Assembly: GCA_041482015.1 (NCBI GenBank)
Contig: JBGPCZ010000005.1
Span: 1-64,000, forward strand
Direction of reading: 5' to 3'
Length of the DNA stretch: 64,000 nt
From: JACQFK01 sp041482015
Lineage (GTDB): Bacteria; Planctomycetota; MHYJ01; JACPRB01
A model generated the notes under the pieces. That model was not told the origin of the DNA, made no database searches, and was given only the letters and a program-made list of their open reading frames with translations. Shown piece by piece: positions 40,911 through 50,486 of this stretch. The number at the start of each line of letters is the position of its first letter. Within the stretch, counting starts at the first letter, position 1. Both the position numbers and the translations under genes were made by a program.

Positions 40911-43781
40911 ATGAACTGGAAAGTCGCGGCGACCGTCCTGGTCCTGGTGGGCGCGCTGGCCATCCTCATCCTCCTGGCGCCCCGGCCCCCCGCGATCCCG
41001 CTTCCTCCCCCGGCGATTTCGACGCCCGTCCCTTCGAAGCCATCGCCCGAACTCGCACGCGACTACGAGGACGCCGACGAGGATGCGGTGATGGAGCTCG
41101 AGGACATGCTTTCGGATCTTGCGGCCCAGGTGCGCCGCCGGGCGTGGGGCGGCGCTCTCTACCACGTGGCGGCCGACTTCGAAGGGAGCCCGCTCCTCCG
41201 CGAGGCCGACGGCGCCGCGCAGGAGGTCGGCGGGGTCTCGATCGCCACGGCCGGACCCGATGCGCGCCGCCTGGACCGCGTTGCGTTCGGAAAGGCGCTC
41301 GTGGAATTCCCCGTCGACTCCGCCGTCTTCAAGATTCCCCGGGCCAAGCTCGAAGGAGAGACGCTCTCCGGCCAACTCAAGCTCGACGCGTCGCGGACAT
41401 CGGCGGGGCGTGCGAAGCGCTGGGTCTCGACGGGCAACGTTGAGTTCGTCCATCGGAACGGCCGCTGGCTCCTCCGGAAGTTCGACGGGGCCGGGGTGAA
41501 AACGGAGGAGGGCGCGGTCCGCTTCCTCGACGTGACCGCGCGTGTCGGCTTGAAGAGCCAATACGGGTACGACGATCGCGACAATACTCAGGTCACCTTC
41601 GGGCGGCTCTTCCTGGGCGGGATCGCCGCTGGCGACATCGACGGAGACGGGCGGGTCGATCTCTTCGTCCCGCAGATCGGCTCCAGCCTTCTCTTCCGAA
41701 ACGAGGGCGGCAGGTTCCGCGAGTGCGCGAAGGAGTGGGGTATTTCGAACGAGGACACGGGGGCGGCGGCGATCTTCCTCGATTACGACAACGATGGGCT
41801 CCTCGACCTGCTCATCGTCAACCATGAGCCGGAGAAGGTGTGGGACCGGAAGACGAAAACGCGCGTCGACAACGCGGGCCACCGCGCGATCGTGCTCTAT
41901 CACAACGTGGGCGGCCGCTTCGTCGACGTGACGCGGGAGGCGGGCCTCGAGTGCCGCGGCCCGGCGATGAACGTGGTTGCGGCGGACGTCAACGGCGACG
42001 GGCTGCTGGACTTCTACGTCTGCATGTACAAGGACGAGTCGCTCGACGACCCCGACGCGCCGCAGGAGGTGCCGCGCGACGTGGCGGGCGCGCGCGACGG
42101 CGTGCCGAACCAGCTCTGGATCAACCAGGGGAACGGGACCTTCAAGGAGGAGGCGGCGAAGCGGGGCGTGGCCGACACGGGGTGGAGCCTCGCGGCGGCG
42201 TTCGCCGATTTCGACGGCGACGGAAAGCCCGATCTCTATCTCGCGAACGACTACGGTGAGAACCGTCTCTACCGGAACCGCGGCGACGGGACGTTCGAGG
42301 ACGTGACGTCGAAGAGCGGGACGCGCGACGCCGGGTTCGGGATGGGCGCGACCTGGCTTGACTACGACGGAGACGGCAAGCTCGACCTCTACGTCTCGAA
42401 CATGTACTCGACGGCGGGGAACCGGATCCTCGCGCGCGGGCCGGGGAAGCTTTCAAAGGAGCGGCACGAGAAGCTCCTCAAGATGGCGAACGGGAACACG
42501 CTCTTCCGGAACAACGGGGACGGGACGTTCACCGACGTGACGAAGGAGACGGGCGTCGGACGTGCGGGCTGGGCGTGGAGCTCCGCGGCGTACGACTACG
42601 ACAACGACGGCTGGCCGGATCTCTACGTGTCGAACGGGTTAAAGACGTCGTCCTTCGCAGTGGCGGACACGTGAGCGCCCTTCTGGCGCCTGGTTCGGGC
42701 GCGCACTCTTCACGAGGACAAGGCCGATGCCGGTGTGCCTTTGACCCGGACGTTTCACGAGCATCTCGAGTCGATCGCGCAAGGGGACTTCCGGAACATG
42801 GAGGTGCGGAACCGTCTTGATGTCGCAGCGAGGTCGGGCCGGCCTGGCCCGATGACCTCGTTCAGCGGCAACGAGGCGAAGCCGCTCTTCAAGAACACGG
42901 GGAAGGGGGAGTTCGTCGAGATCGGGACGACGCTCGGCGCGTCGCGGACCGAGGACGGCCGCGGATTCGTGCTCGTGGACCTGGACGGCGACGGCGCGCT
43001 GGACGTGGTGATGCACAACTTCTACCGGAATCCGATCGTCGCGCTGATGAACCGCGCGGCGGGCGACAACCGGTGGCTGCGCGTGAAGCTGCGGGGGACG
43101 AAGTCGAACCGGTTCGGAATCGGCGCGCGGGTGACGGTGAACGGGCGGGTACAGGAGCTGGCCTGCGGGTCGGGCTACCAGTCGGGGAACGCGCCGGAGC
43201 TGCACTTCGGGCTGGGCCGCGCGGAGAAGGCGCACGTGAAGGTCCGCTGGCCATGGGGCGAATACACGGAGGTGTACGGAGGACTCGAGGCGAACCGAAT
43301 CTACACGCTGACGGAAGGGGACGCGGCCGCGCTGAAGTCGGAGATGCTGAAACCCGTGGTGATCGAGCCCGACCCGGTCGAGCCGGCGCCGGCGGAGCCG
43401 GACGTGCGCGCGGTGCTGGCGATGCTCAAAACGCTGGGCGGCGATCCGTCGCCGGTGAAGGGGCCGGCGATCGTGGTGCTGGCGAGCGTGGAGTGCCGGG
43501 TGTGCATCGAGGAATTCAAAAGGCACGACGAGCTCGAGGCCCGGGCGTTCGAGTCAGGCGTGGAGTTGGTCTGGGTGGCGACCGACCCTGACCGAAAGCT
43601 GGTGGATGAGCGGTTCAAGGAGAACCAGGCGACGTTCCGGCCGCTGTACCCCGCCGAGCCGTTGAAGGACGTGGCGACGCCGACCGTCTACCTCGTCAAG
43701 AAGGACCGGCTGGAGAAGTTCACGGGCCGGTTCGCGGTGACGGCGGCGCTGGAGGCGGCGAGGGACAAACCTTCCCGGTAG
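40911..43781 (+). CDS. CRTAC1-like FG-GAP/UnbV protein with C-terminal thioredoxin-like tail and in-frame TGA (candidate selenoprotein)
   Basis: ATG 40911 starts a membrane-anchor/signal segment (AATVLVLVGALAILILLA). From about residue 230 there are FG-GAP repeats (DIDGDGRVDLF, DYDNDGLLDLL, DVNGDGLLDFY, DFDGDGKPDLY, DYDGDGKLDLY, DYDNDGWPDLY). At codon 588 the frame has TGA (42672-42674), then continues as APFWRLVRARTLHED through another FG-GAP repeat (DLDGDGALDVV), an ASPIC/UnbV domain (about 720-800) and a thioredoxin-like tail with CRVC (862-865). The FWR stretch right after the TGA matches the family's conserved (E/C)-S-x-F-W-R-x-V region as I remember it. Annotators will likely split this into 40911-42674 and 42735-43781. 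Sec readthrough, a recent nonsense mutation or a base-call error are the options. A TATACT box lies 14 bases upstream of the start. Confidence 0.75.
42671..42706 (+). promoter_or_regulatory. Candidate bacterial SECIS element after the in-frame TGA in the CRTAC1-like gene
   Basis: A 5-bp stem GCGCC (42686-42690) with GGCGC (42698-42702) presents the loop TGGTTCG, which starts 17 bases after the TGA. GGTT in a short apical loop is the hallmark of characterised bacterial SECIS elements. An alternative longer stem pairs GTG-A-GCGCCC (42671-42680), which includes the TGA, with GGGCGC-G-CAC (42697-42706). Confidence 0.5.
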
Positions 43782-43796
43782 AAACGTCCCCCCGGC

Positions 43797-45188
43797 CTAC
43801 TTGGCGGCGGCCAGCTCGAAGTCCTTGTCCTCGGGGAGCGGCATTCCTTTCGTTTCGGGGCCCATCCAAGTGCCGATGAACCCGAGGATGTAGACGCAGA
43901 CGACGACGCTGGCGGCCTGGGGCCATCCCCATTCCTTCTTCAGGAAGCCCAGCGCGAACGGAGCGGTGGCGGCGAGTATCCTGGCGGCATTGTAGGAGAA
44001 GCCGCAGCCGGTGGTCCGAAGGCGGGTCGGATAGAGCTCTGGGAAGTAGATGGTGAATCCCGAGAAAGGTCCAAGCGTGAAGAACCCCATGACCGGCGCG
44101 AGGATCAGCGCGTAGGTGCCCGCGTCCTTCCCCTTGCCGGAGACCGTCCAGAAGAAGACGAGCACCGAGATCCAGGCGAGGGCGAACGAGGCGAAGAAGG
44201 CCTTCCGTCGGTTGAACCTCTCCGTGACCACGGCGAATGCGTAAATGCCGAAGAAGGATCCCAGGTTCTGAAGGATGAACATGATGTTCTTCAGCTGGTT
44301 CCGGGGGCCCTCCTCCATTCCTCCCTTCCTGAGCTCGACGATGACGAGGTCGGTGCTGAAGAATCCCACACCCCAAAGCGCGCCGACCCCGGCGGTGCCC
44401 ATCAGGACGGCGGCGATGAGGTTCCTCCGGAGGAGAGGGTGGGTGAAGAGTTCGCCGATCTTTCCCAGCTCCTTGCCGACGGAGGCGTGCTCCTTGGCGT
44501 GGACCCACTGCTCGGGCTCCTTCACGGAGCGCCGGATCCAGAGGACGAGGAGCGCCGGAATCGCCCCGATGAAGTAGACGATGCGCCACGCCTGGACCTG
44601 CTGGATGCCCGCCCCTTCAATGCCCCAGGTGATCAAACCCGCGGTCACGTTTCCGATCGCCGAAAGCGCCTGGAGAAAGCCGAGCGCCATGGGTCGGGAG
44701 CGTTGGGGGAAGGTTTCTGCGACAAGCGCAGCGCCGGCGGCCCATTCGCCCCCGACGCCGATTCCCGTCATGAACCGTGCGGCCGCATAGAGCATCCAGT
44801 GATTGACGAAGCCGCTGGCCCCCGTGAAGACCGCATAGATCAGGATCGTGACGATCATCGTCTTCGTGCGGCCCAGGCGGTCGCCCAGGATGCCGAAGAT
44901 GAATCCCCCGGCGGCCCAACCCAGGAGGAACACCGAGGTGACGACGCTCCCCTTGAAGGCGACGTCGTCTTCGAACGCCTTTCGTTGCTCCGGCGCGAGC
45001 TTTGCCCGCTCCGCCTTCGGCATCAGGAGGTCCTGTACGGACGTCGTGCGGACCAGGTTGAAGAGGTTCTGGTCCATCGTGTCGAAAAGCCAGCCCAGGG
45101 CCGAGATGACGAGGACGACCCAGCAGTAGCGCTCGAGGCCCTGGTACCACTTCAGGGGCTTGCCCGACGGCGAGACGGCCTGGTCCAT
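43797..45188 (-). CDS. Major facilitator superfamily transporter
   Basis: 463 residues with about twelve membrane segments. Typical MFS features are visible: the loop 2-3 motif GDRLGRTKTMIVT (motif A), a large central loop with WVHAKEHASVGKELGKIGELF, and SGFTIYFPELYPTRLRTTGCGFSYNAAR in the second half. The PELYPTRLR motif is typical of the sugar/organic-acid porter branch. The N-terminus (YCWVVLVISALGWLFDTMDQNLFNLV) matches proton-coupled solute carriers. The substrate is unknown; the adjacent sugar-catabolic genes suggest a carbohydrate or sugar acid. AGGAAAA precedes the ATG. It is divergent from the HPS-like gene. Confidence 0.88.
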   Translation of the reverse strand: MDQAVSPSGKPLKWYQGLERYCWVVLVISALGWLFDTMDQNLFNLVRTTSVQDLLMPKAERAKLAPEQRKAFEDDVAFKGSVVTSVFLLGWAAGGFIFGILGDRLGRTKTMIVTILIYAVFTGASGFVNHWMLYAAARFMTGIGVGGEWAAGAALVAETFPQRSRPMALGFLQALSAIGNVTAGLITWGIEGAGIQQVQAWRIVYFIGAIPALLVLWIRRSVKEPEQWVHAKEHASVGKELGKIGELFTHPLLRRNLIAAVLMGTAGVGALWGVGFFSTDLVIVELRKGGMEEGPRNQLKNIMFILQNLGSFFGIYAFAVVTERFNRRKAFFASFALAWISVLVFFWTVSGKGKDAGTYALILAPVMGFFTLGPFSGFTIYFPELYPTRLRTTGCGFSYNAARILAATAPFALGFLKKEWGWPQAASVVVCVYILGFIGTWMGPETKGMPLPEDKDFELAAAK

Positions 45189-45270
45189 GAGTTTTCCTGT
45201 TGGCTCCCCGATTCCGCGCGCGTGGAGGAGGGATGATACTGTAACGCCGCGGAGCCTAGAAGTTTTTGTT

Positions 45271-45297
45271 CACGGCCGTGCCCGCGATCCGCATAAT
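45271..45297 (+). promoter_or_regulatory. Palindrome and -10 box upstream of the HPS-like gene
   Basis: CACGGCCGTG (45271-45280) is a perfect 10-base palindrome, a possible operator. CATAAT (45292-45297) ends eight bases before the ATG at 45306, again suggesting a leaderless message. No -35 at normal spacing. Confidence 0.4.
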
Positions 45298-45305
45298 CCC
45301 CCCTT

Positions 45306-45974
45306 ATGAACATCAAGCCGCCCGTCATCCAGATCGCGCTCGACTACCCGACGATCGACGAAGCGATCGCCATGGCCAAGATCGGGATCGCGGCCGGCGT
45401 CGACTGGCTCGAGGCGGGGACGCCGCTCATCGTGGCGCAAGGCGCGGGCACGATCGGCCAGCTCAAGCGCGCCTACCCGGCCTACCCGGTCCTCGGCGAC
45501 TACAAGACCATGGACTCGGGTGGGAAGAACAACCTCCTGACCCAGAAGCAGGGCGGGCAGGTCATGACGATCTGCGGGAACGCGCCCGACGAGACGGTCC
45601 AGGCGGGCGTCACTGCGGCGAAGGAGTCGGGCGTGTGGGTCGTCGTCGACCTCATCGGCTGCAAGAACGTCGGCGCGCGGGCGAAGCAGTGCGAGGCGTG
45701 GGGCGTCAACATGATCTACCTGCACTACGGCGCGGACCAGCGCCGGGCCGACGCGACGCGCGACTCGGTCCAGTGGCTCGAGGAGACGCAGGCCGCGGTC
45801 AGGATCCCGATCGGGGTCGGGACGTTCGGCGTGGAGGATGCGGTCCGCGCGGTCTCAAAAGGCGCGGAGCTCGTCGCCATCGGCCACCCGCTGATCAGCG
45901 GCGACCAGCCCCTCGAGGCGCTGACCGACTACTGCAAGAAGGTGCGCGCCGCCTACCGTCCGCGCGCAGGATAA
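45306..45974 (+). CDS. HPS/KGPDC-like TIM-barrel decarboxylase or aldolase
   Basis: 222 residues. It belongs to the orotidine-5'-phosphate decarboxylase superfamily branch that includes 3-hexulose-6-phosphate synthase and 3-keto-L-gulonate-6-phosphate decarboxylase. Visible are PVIQIALDYPTIDEAIAMAK (beta1 Asp13), WLEAGTPLI, the metal/catalytic motif D65-x-K67-x2-D70 (GDYKTMD), VVVDLIGCKN, and phosphate-binding GVGTFGVEDA and ELVAIGHPLISG near the C-terminus. It likely acts on a phosphorylated ketosugar; which reaction cannot be decided from sequence. A palindrome and -10 box precede it. It is divergent from the MFS carrier and convergent with the ABC importer operon. Confidence 0.85.
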   Translation: MNIKPPVIQIALDYPTIDEAIAMAKIGIAAGVDWLEAGTPLIVAQGAGTIGQLKRAYPAYPVLGDYKTMDSGGKNNLLTQKQGGQVMTICGNAPDETVQAGVTAAKESGVWVVVDLIGCKNVGARAKQCEAWGVNMIYLHYGADQRRADATRDSVQWLEETQAAVRIPIGVGTFGVEDAVRAVSKGAELVAIGHPLISGDQPLEALTDYCKKVRAAYRPRAG

Positions 45975-45988
45975 TCCAACAGGCGGTT

Positions 45989-46963
45989 TTATCCCACGCG
46001 GTGGCGGAGGCGGTCCAGGGCGACCGCCGCCACGATGATCACGCCGGTGACGATCTCCTGGCGGTAGTTGGGCCAGCCCATCTGCGAGCAGCCCGAGTCG
46101 ATCGTCTGCATAATGAGCGTCCCGACCAGGGCGCCCAGCACCGATCCCTCCCCGCCCGACAGGCTTCCGCCCCCGATCACGACGGCGGCGATCGCCCGCA
46201 ACTCGTGGCCCTGGGCCTCGCTCGGATCGCCTCCCCCGAGGTAGGAGAAGTAGGTCAGCCCGGAGAGGCCTGCAAAGAGGCCGCCCAGCGTGTAGACGAT
46301 CACCTTGACGCGGTCCGCCGGCACGCCGCACAGGCGGGCCGCCGCCTCGTTCGAGCCCACCGCGAACAGGTGGCGGCCCAGCCGCGTGTACCGGAGGAGT
46401 GCCGCCACCGCGACCGCCAGTCCCAGCATGATCCACACGCCCGGGGCCAGGAGCATCCAGCGGTGATGCTCCCCCGGGCGCGAGAGCAGGTCGTTCAGCC
46501 ACGACACGGGGGGCGTTACTTTCTCCTCGTGGGCGATCCCCTTGGCCGCCCCCCGGAAGATGAGCAGCGTCCCCAGGGTCACGATGAACGGCACCATGCG
46601 GAGCCGGGTGACCAGGACGCCGTTGATCGCGCCGCACGCAACCCCGGTCAGCACCCCGGCGGTCGCCGCGCCGGCCGGCGACCAGCCGTGCTCCTTGATC
46701 AGCACGCCGATCACCACGGTCGTGAGGGCGACGACGGAGCCGATCGAAAGATCGATTCCCCCCGCGATGATGACCATCGTCATCCCGAGCGCGGCCATCC
46801 CCACCATCACGCTCTGCCGGAACGTCGTCTCGATGTTCCGGCCGCTCGTGAAACTCTCCGGGGCGATCGCGGCGAAGAAGATGAAGACGGCCCCCAGCCC
46901 GAGGAACGGGCCGAATCGGTTTAGCATCCCCCATCCGTCGAACCGGCCCCCGGGAGCGCTCAC
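45989..46963 (-). CDS. Ribose-type sugar ABC transporter permease
   Basis: 324 residues with 8-10 membrane segments. It matches the RbsC/XylH/AraH family: TVIIAGGIDLSIGSVVALTTVVIGVL, ACGAINGVLVTRLRMVPFIVTLGTLLIFRG, NEAAARLCGVPADRVKVIVYTLGGLFAGLSG and IAAVVIGGGSLSGGEGSVLGALVGTLIM. Two copies would form the channel for a monosaccharide. It is the last gene of a three-gene operon after the ATPase (stop/start overlap ATGA) and the binding protein. Confidence 0.93.
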   Translation of the reverse strand: MSAPGGRFDGWGMLNRFGPFLGLGAVFIFFAAIAPESFTSGRNIETTFRQSVMVGMAALGMTMVIIAGGIDLSIGSVVALTTVVIGVLIKEHGWSPAGAATAGVLTGVACGAINGVLVTRLRMVPFIVTLGTLLIFRGAAKGIAHEEKVTPPVSWLNDLLSRPGEHHRWMLLAPGVWIMLGLAVAVAALLRYTRLGRHLFAVGSNEAAARLCGVPADRVKVIVYTLGGLFAGLSGLTYFSYLGGGDPSEAQGHELRAIAAVVIGGGSLSGGEGSVLGALVGTLIMQTIDSGCSQMGWPNYRQEIVTGVIIVAAVALDRLRHRVG

Positions 46964-48471
46964 GCGGCGTCCTCCTGGCCCGTGGCCTCGAGCAGGAGAG
47001 TCCGCTCATCAAGCCCTCCGGCCGGACGCGCCGGGCCGAGTCGCCCGCGGCACATCACCGCGATCCGGTCGCACACCCCAAGCAGCTCGGGGAGATAGCT
47101 CGAGACGATGACCACTCCGCGCGGCCGCTCGTTCCTCGAGACCAGCTCGTCAATCAGCCCGTAGATCTGGGCTTTCGATCCCACGTCGATCCCGCGGGTC
47201 GGCTCGTCGAGGAGAAAGATCTCCGCATCGTGGTGGAGCAGCCGGGCGATCGCCACCTTCTGCTGGTTGCCTCCCGAGAGGTCGCGGGCCCGCTGGCGGG
47301 GTCCCAGGCAGGAGATCGCGAGTTTCTCGATCCATCCCCGCGCCGCCTCCTCCTGCCCCGACGGGAGCACGAGGGGCTTGTCAAGCCGGGGAAGCGTCAG
47401 GTTGTCGACCACGCTGAGGTCGAGTAGGAGCCCTTCGGACTTCCGATCCTCGCTGACGAGGCCCATGCCCTGCGCCCATCGGCGTGACGGAGAGGAGGGG
47501 CCGATGTAGGCGCCCACGCGGACCGACCCGCTCCTGACGCGGTCCAGCCCGAAGATCGCGCGCAGGAGTTCGGTCCGCCCGGCCCCGACGAGCCCCGCGA
47601 TCCCGAGGACCTCGCCGCGTCGCAGCTCGAATCTCGCGGAGAGCGGCTTCTCCCGCCCGGCGAGGCCTTCCACCGAGAGGAGCACCTCGCCCGCGTTTCG
47701 AGGGGAACGGGGATAGAGTTCGCCCAGGGTACGGCCCACCATGAGGTTGACGATCTGCCGCGGGGTCGCCTCCGCCATTGCGCCGCCGCCCACCGTCTTC
47801 CCGTCGCGAAGCACGGTGAACCTCCCGGCCACCCTTTTGCATTCCTCGATGAAGTGGGAGATGTAGACGATCGCGAGACCCTGGCGGCGGAGACGCTCGA
47901 CCAGGGCGAACAGCTGCTCGACGTCCTTGAGCGTGATCGAGCTCGTGGGCTCGTCGAGGACCAGGACGCGACAGCCCACGGCAAGGGCGCGGCCGATCTC
48001 GACGATTTGCTGCTGGGCGATGGAGAGTGACGAGACCTTCGCGTCGGGCCGGATCTCGGGGTGGTTGAGCTGCTCCAGCGCGTCGAGCGTCCTGAGGCGG
48101 ATCTCGCGCCGGTCCAGGAGGCCCCACCGAGCCGGCTCCATCCCGAGAACCACGTTCTCCTCAACGGTGAGGTGGCGTGCGAGCGAGAGCTCCTGGTAGA
48201 TCATGGCCACGCCCATCCGGCGGCCCTCGAGCGGGTCGCGGGGGGCGTAGGGCCTCCCGTCCAGGAGCATCTCGCCCCCGTCGGGCGCGTGGGCTCCCGA
48301 AAGGATCTTCATGAGGGTGCTCTTCCCGGCGCCGTTCTGGCCGAGGAGGGCGTGGACTTCGCCGGCGGGGACGGCCAGGGTGACGTCGTCGAGCGCGATC
48401 GTCGCGCCGAACCGCTTGTGGACCCCGCGCATCTCGAGGCGCGGGGCGCCCGTGGGCGCTACTTCAGCCAT
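46960..48471 (-). CDS. Ribose-type sugar ABC transporter ATP-binding protein
   Basis: 503 residues with two fused nucleotide-binding domains, as in RbsA/XylG. The first has Walker A GQNGAGKSTLM (~43-53), a signature-like LSIAQQQIVEIGRAL and Walker B VLVLDEPTSS. The second has a degenerate P-loop (GLVGAGRTELLRAIF), LSGGNQQKVAIARLL and IFLLDEPTRGIDVG. The start at 48471 matches the family N-terminus (LEMRGVHKRFGATIALDDV); the open frame upstream lies within the binding-protein gene. It overlaps that gene by 13 bases and the permease by four, so the three are one operon. Confidence 0.95.
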   Translation of the reverse strand: MAEVAPTGAPRLEMRGVHKRFGATIALDDVTLAVPAGEVHALLGQNGAGKSTLMKILSGAHAPDGGEMLLDGRPYAPRDPLEGRRMGVAMIYQELSLARHLTVEENVVLGMEPARWGLLDRREIRLRTLDALEQLNHPEIRPDAKVSSLSIAQQQIVEIGRALAVGCRVLVLDEPTSSITLKDVEQLFALVERLRRQGLAIVYISHFIEECKRVAGRFTVLRDGKTVGGGAMAEATPRQIVNLMVGRTLGELYPRSPRNAGEVLLSVEGLAGREKPLSARFELRRGEVLGIAGLVGAGRTELLRAIFGLDRVRSGSVRVGAYIGPSSPSRRWAQGMGLVSEDRKSEGLLLDLSVVDNLTLPRLDKPLVLPSGQEEAARGWIEKLAISCLGPRQRARDLSGGNQQKVAIARLLHHDAEIFLLDEPTRGIDVGSKAQIYGLIDELVSRNERPRGVVIVSSYLPELLGVCDRIAVMCRGRLGPARPAGGLDERTLLLEATGQEDAA

Positions 48472-49451
48472 TTCTCGTAGTCCGGCTGGAGCAGCTCCTT
48501 CATCTCCGGCTGGTCCATGGTCCCGGGCGTGACGAGCTTTGCGCCGGTGTCGATCTTCCGCGCGGGCTTTCCCCCGCGGAGGTGTTCGACCATCGTCTTG
48601 ACGCCCAGGTATCCCATGCGCATCGGATCCTGGAGGATCAGGCCGTGGATCTGGCCGGCCTTCAGGGCTTGGACGAGGACGGGGGAGCTGTCGAAGCCGA
48701 CGAACTTCACCTTGCCCGCGAGGCCCGCCTTCCTCAGTGCCTCCAGCATCCCGGCGGTTGTCGACTCGTTCGGACAGTAGATGCCGTCGACGGTCAGCGC
48801 GTCCCCCTTGATGAAGGGGGCGAGGAGGTTCTCGCTCTCCTTCTGGGCGCTCCCGGCCGTCGCGCCGCCGTGACGGTTGGAGCTGACGACCTCGATCCCC
48901 TTGTGTTCGCCGATCGCGTCCATGAATCCCTTCTCGCGGTTCACAGTGCTTGCGGATCCCTCCTGGTAGCGGAGCATGATCACCTTCCCCTTGTCGCCGA
49001 GCACGCTGGCCATGTGATCGCCCGCCATCCGGCCGCCCTTGTAGTTGTCCGTGGCCACGAAGCTGACGTAGTCTTCGCTCTTGAGGTCGGAGTCGATGAT
49101 CACAACGGGGATTCCGCTCTTTACCGCCTCGTTGACCGGGCGGACCAGGGCGGCGTCGTCGAGCGGCGCCAGCACGATGCCCGCGACTTTCCGGGTGATG
49201 AAGTTTTCGACCTCCTTGATCTGGTCCGCGCGGTCGTCCTCCTTCACGGGGCCTTTCCAGACGATCTCGACGTCGAGCTCCCTCGAAGCCTTGACCGCTC
49301 CCGCATGTATGGATTTCCAAAACTCGTGGGAGGTTCCCTTGGGGATGACGGCCAGCGTCAGCTTCTTGGCGCCGCCCCCAGGCGGGGTCCCGTGCTTCGA
49401 GTCGCACGCGAGGAAGCCGAGGACCGCGAGGCAGAGGATCCATGAGCGCAT
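48459..49451 (-). CDS. Sugar ABC transporter substrate-binding lipoprotein
   Basis: 330 residues from ATG 49451 (AAAGGCGG upstream). The N-terminus MRSWILCLAVLGFLACDS carries a lipobox, so the protein is tethered. The mature part is a periplasmic-binding protein type 1 (RbsB-like): LTLAVIPKGTSHEFWKSIHAGAVKAS, ITRKVAGIVLAPLDDAALV, SGIPVVIIDSDLKS, FVATDNYKGGRMAGDHMA and LILQDPMRMGYLGVKTM. The ligand is a monosaccharide, type unknown. The remainder of the importer follows directly downstream. Confidence 0.92.
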   Translation of the reverse strand: MRSWILCLAVLGFLACDSKHGTPPGGGAKKLTLAVIPKGTSHEFWKSIHAGAVKASRELDVEIVWKGPVKEDDRADQIKEVENFITRKVAGIVLAPLDDAALVRPVNEAVKSGIPVVIIDSDLKSEDYVSFVATDNYKGGRMAGDHMASVLGDKGKVIMLRYQEGSASTVNREKGFMDAIGEHKGIEVVSSNRHGGATAGSAQKESENLLAPFIKGDALTVDGIYCPNESTTAGMLEALRKAGLAGKVKFVGFDSSPVLVQALKAGQIHGLILQDPMRMGYLGVKTMVEHLRGGKPARKIDTGAKLVTPGTMDQPEMKELLQPDYEKWLK

Positions 49452-49505
49452 GCGAAGCCGCCTTTCGAAGGAACGGGAGTCATGATAGGAATACGTCCCG
49501 GGCCC

Positions 49506-49535
49506 TTGCAAGGAACGGCAATCGCCCCGTATCAT
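49506..49535 (+). promoter_or_regulatory. Promoter for the small hypothetical gene, predicted leaderless
   Basis: TTGCAA (49506-49511), 18-base spacer, TATCAT (49530-49535), nine bases before the ATG at 49545. No Shine-Dalgarno. Confidence 0.5.
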
Positions 49536-49544
49536 CGGCCCCCG

Positions 49545-49778
49545 ATGGATACCGTGGGCCCGCCCGAGATCATGCGCATCCTGGCGGTCACCGACGCGCT
49601 CGGCTTCCACCGCGAGGCGGTCGCGATCCCTCTTTGGCCGAAAGGGAAGGGGGAAATTCGCACGCGCGGCGCGAAGCTCGAGATCTCCGCGCCCGCGGAG
49701 GGCGACTTCGAGGCGTGGCTCGCGGCGCTCCCCGCCCAGCTCCGCTCGATGGAGCTCTCGTCCGTCCGCCGCGCCTGA
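49545..49778 (+). CDS. Small hypothetical protein
   Basis: 77 residues from ATG 49545; an ATG at 49482 is upstream of the promoter and is rejected. The sequence (MDTVGPPEIMRILAVTDALG at the start, then a short beta/alpha stretch ending LRSMELSSVRRA) has no signal peptide, membrane helix or known motif. Support comes from the promoter-like sequence at the expected place and from reading-frame base composition similar to its neighbours. It lies between the divergent ABC importer operon and the convergent DUF1080 gene. It could be a small regulator, but that is a guess. Confidence 0.5.
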   Translation: MDTVGPPEIMRILAVTDALGFHREAVAIPLWPKGKGEIRTRGAKLEISAPAEGDFEAWLAALPAQLRSMELSSVRRA

Positions 49779-49787
49779 CCGGCCCGC

Positions 49788-50486
49788 TTACTTCAGCTCG
49801 CGGACCTTGATGTTCTTGAACTCCACCTTGTCGCCGTGATCCTGCAGGTCGATGTGGCCCTTGGACTCCTTGGCGTAGCGCGCGGTCTTCGCCCACTTGC
49901 TCGCGGCGATCCGCTTGTTCCAGTCCTCGCTCCCGATCTCGCACTCGACGACCTTCTCACCGTTGAGCCAGTGCTCGAGGTGGTTCCCCTTGGCGACGAT
50001 CTTCGTGACGTTCCACTCGCCGGCGGGCTTGCAGACATCCTTCGCGGGCTCGATCACGTCGTAGACCGAGCCGGCCGAGGTCTTGGGCTTCTTGCCGTCG
50101 GGGTGCTTGGCATTGTCGAGCACCTGGTACTCGGGGCCGGTTTCGTACGGCGCACCGCCGGTCTCGCTGACGCGGTACATGATCCCGCTGTTGCCGCCCG
50201 CGGCGATCCGCCAGGTGGCCGCGAACTCGAAGTCGGCGAACTCCTCGACGGTGCAGATGTCGCCCCCGCCCTTGGCCCGGGTGAGCACGCCCTCGACGAC
50301 CTGCCAGCCGTCGGGCATCTTGTCCTTCTTGTAGCCGCGCCAGCCGTCGGTCGTCTTGCCGTCGAAGAGGAGCTTCCAGCCGGCCTTCTTCTCCTCGTCG
50401 GTCAGCGTGTTGTCCTCGCGGATGGCGGGGCGGGCGAGGGCGGCGGCGAGCGCGGCCATCACCAGCAGTTTTGAAAGTCCGAGCAT
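49788..50486 (-). CDS. DUF1080 family exported protein (3-keto-disaccharide hydrolase-like)
   Basis: 232 residues with a signal peptide (LSKLLVMAALAAALARPA). The family core is present: KLLFDGKTTDGWRGYKKDKMPDGWQVVEGVLTRAK, DFEFAATWRIAAGGNSGIMYRV and a concanavalin-like beta sandwich through to EFKNIKVREL. DUF1080 proteins are very numerous in Planctomycetota and include 3-keto-disaccharide/glycoside hydrolases. In this cassette it could release sugars for the importer and the TIM-barrel enzymes nearby; that link is inference. The 87 bases upstream hold TCCTCC-type Shine-Dalgarno sequence (minus strand GAGGAAGAG) and nothing else I see. Confidence 0.9.
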   Translation of the reverse strand: MLGLSKLLVMAALAAALARPAIREDNTLTDEEKKAGWKLLFDGKTTDGWRGYKKDKMPDGWQVVEGVLTRAKGGGDICTVEEFADFEFAATWRIAAGGNSGIMYRVSETGGAPYETGPEYQVLDNAKHPDGKKPKTSAGSVYDVIEPAKDVCKPAGEWNVTKIVAKGNHLEHWLNGEKVVECEIGSEDWNKRIAASKWAKTARYAKESKGHIDLQDHGDKVEFKNIKVRELK

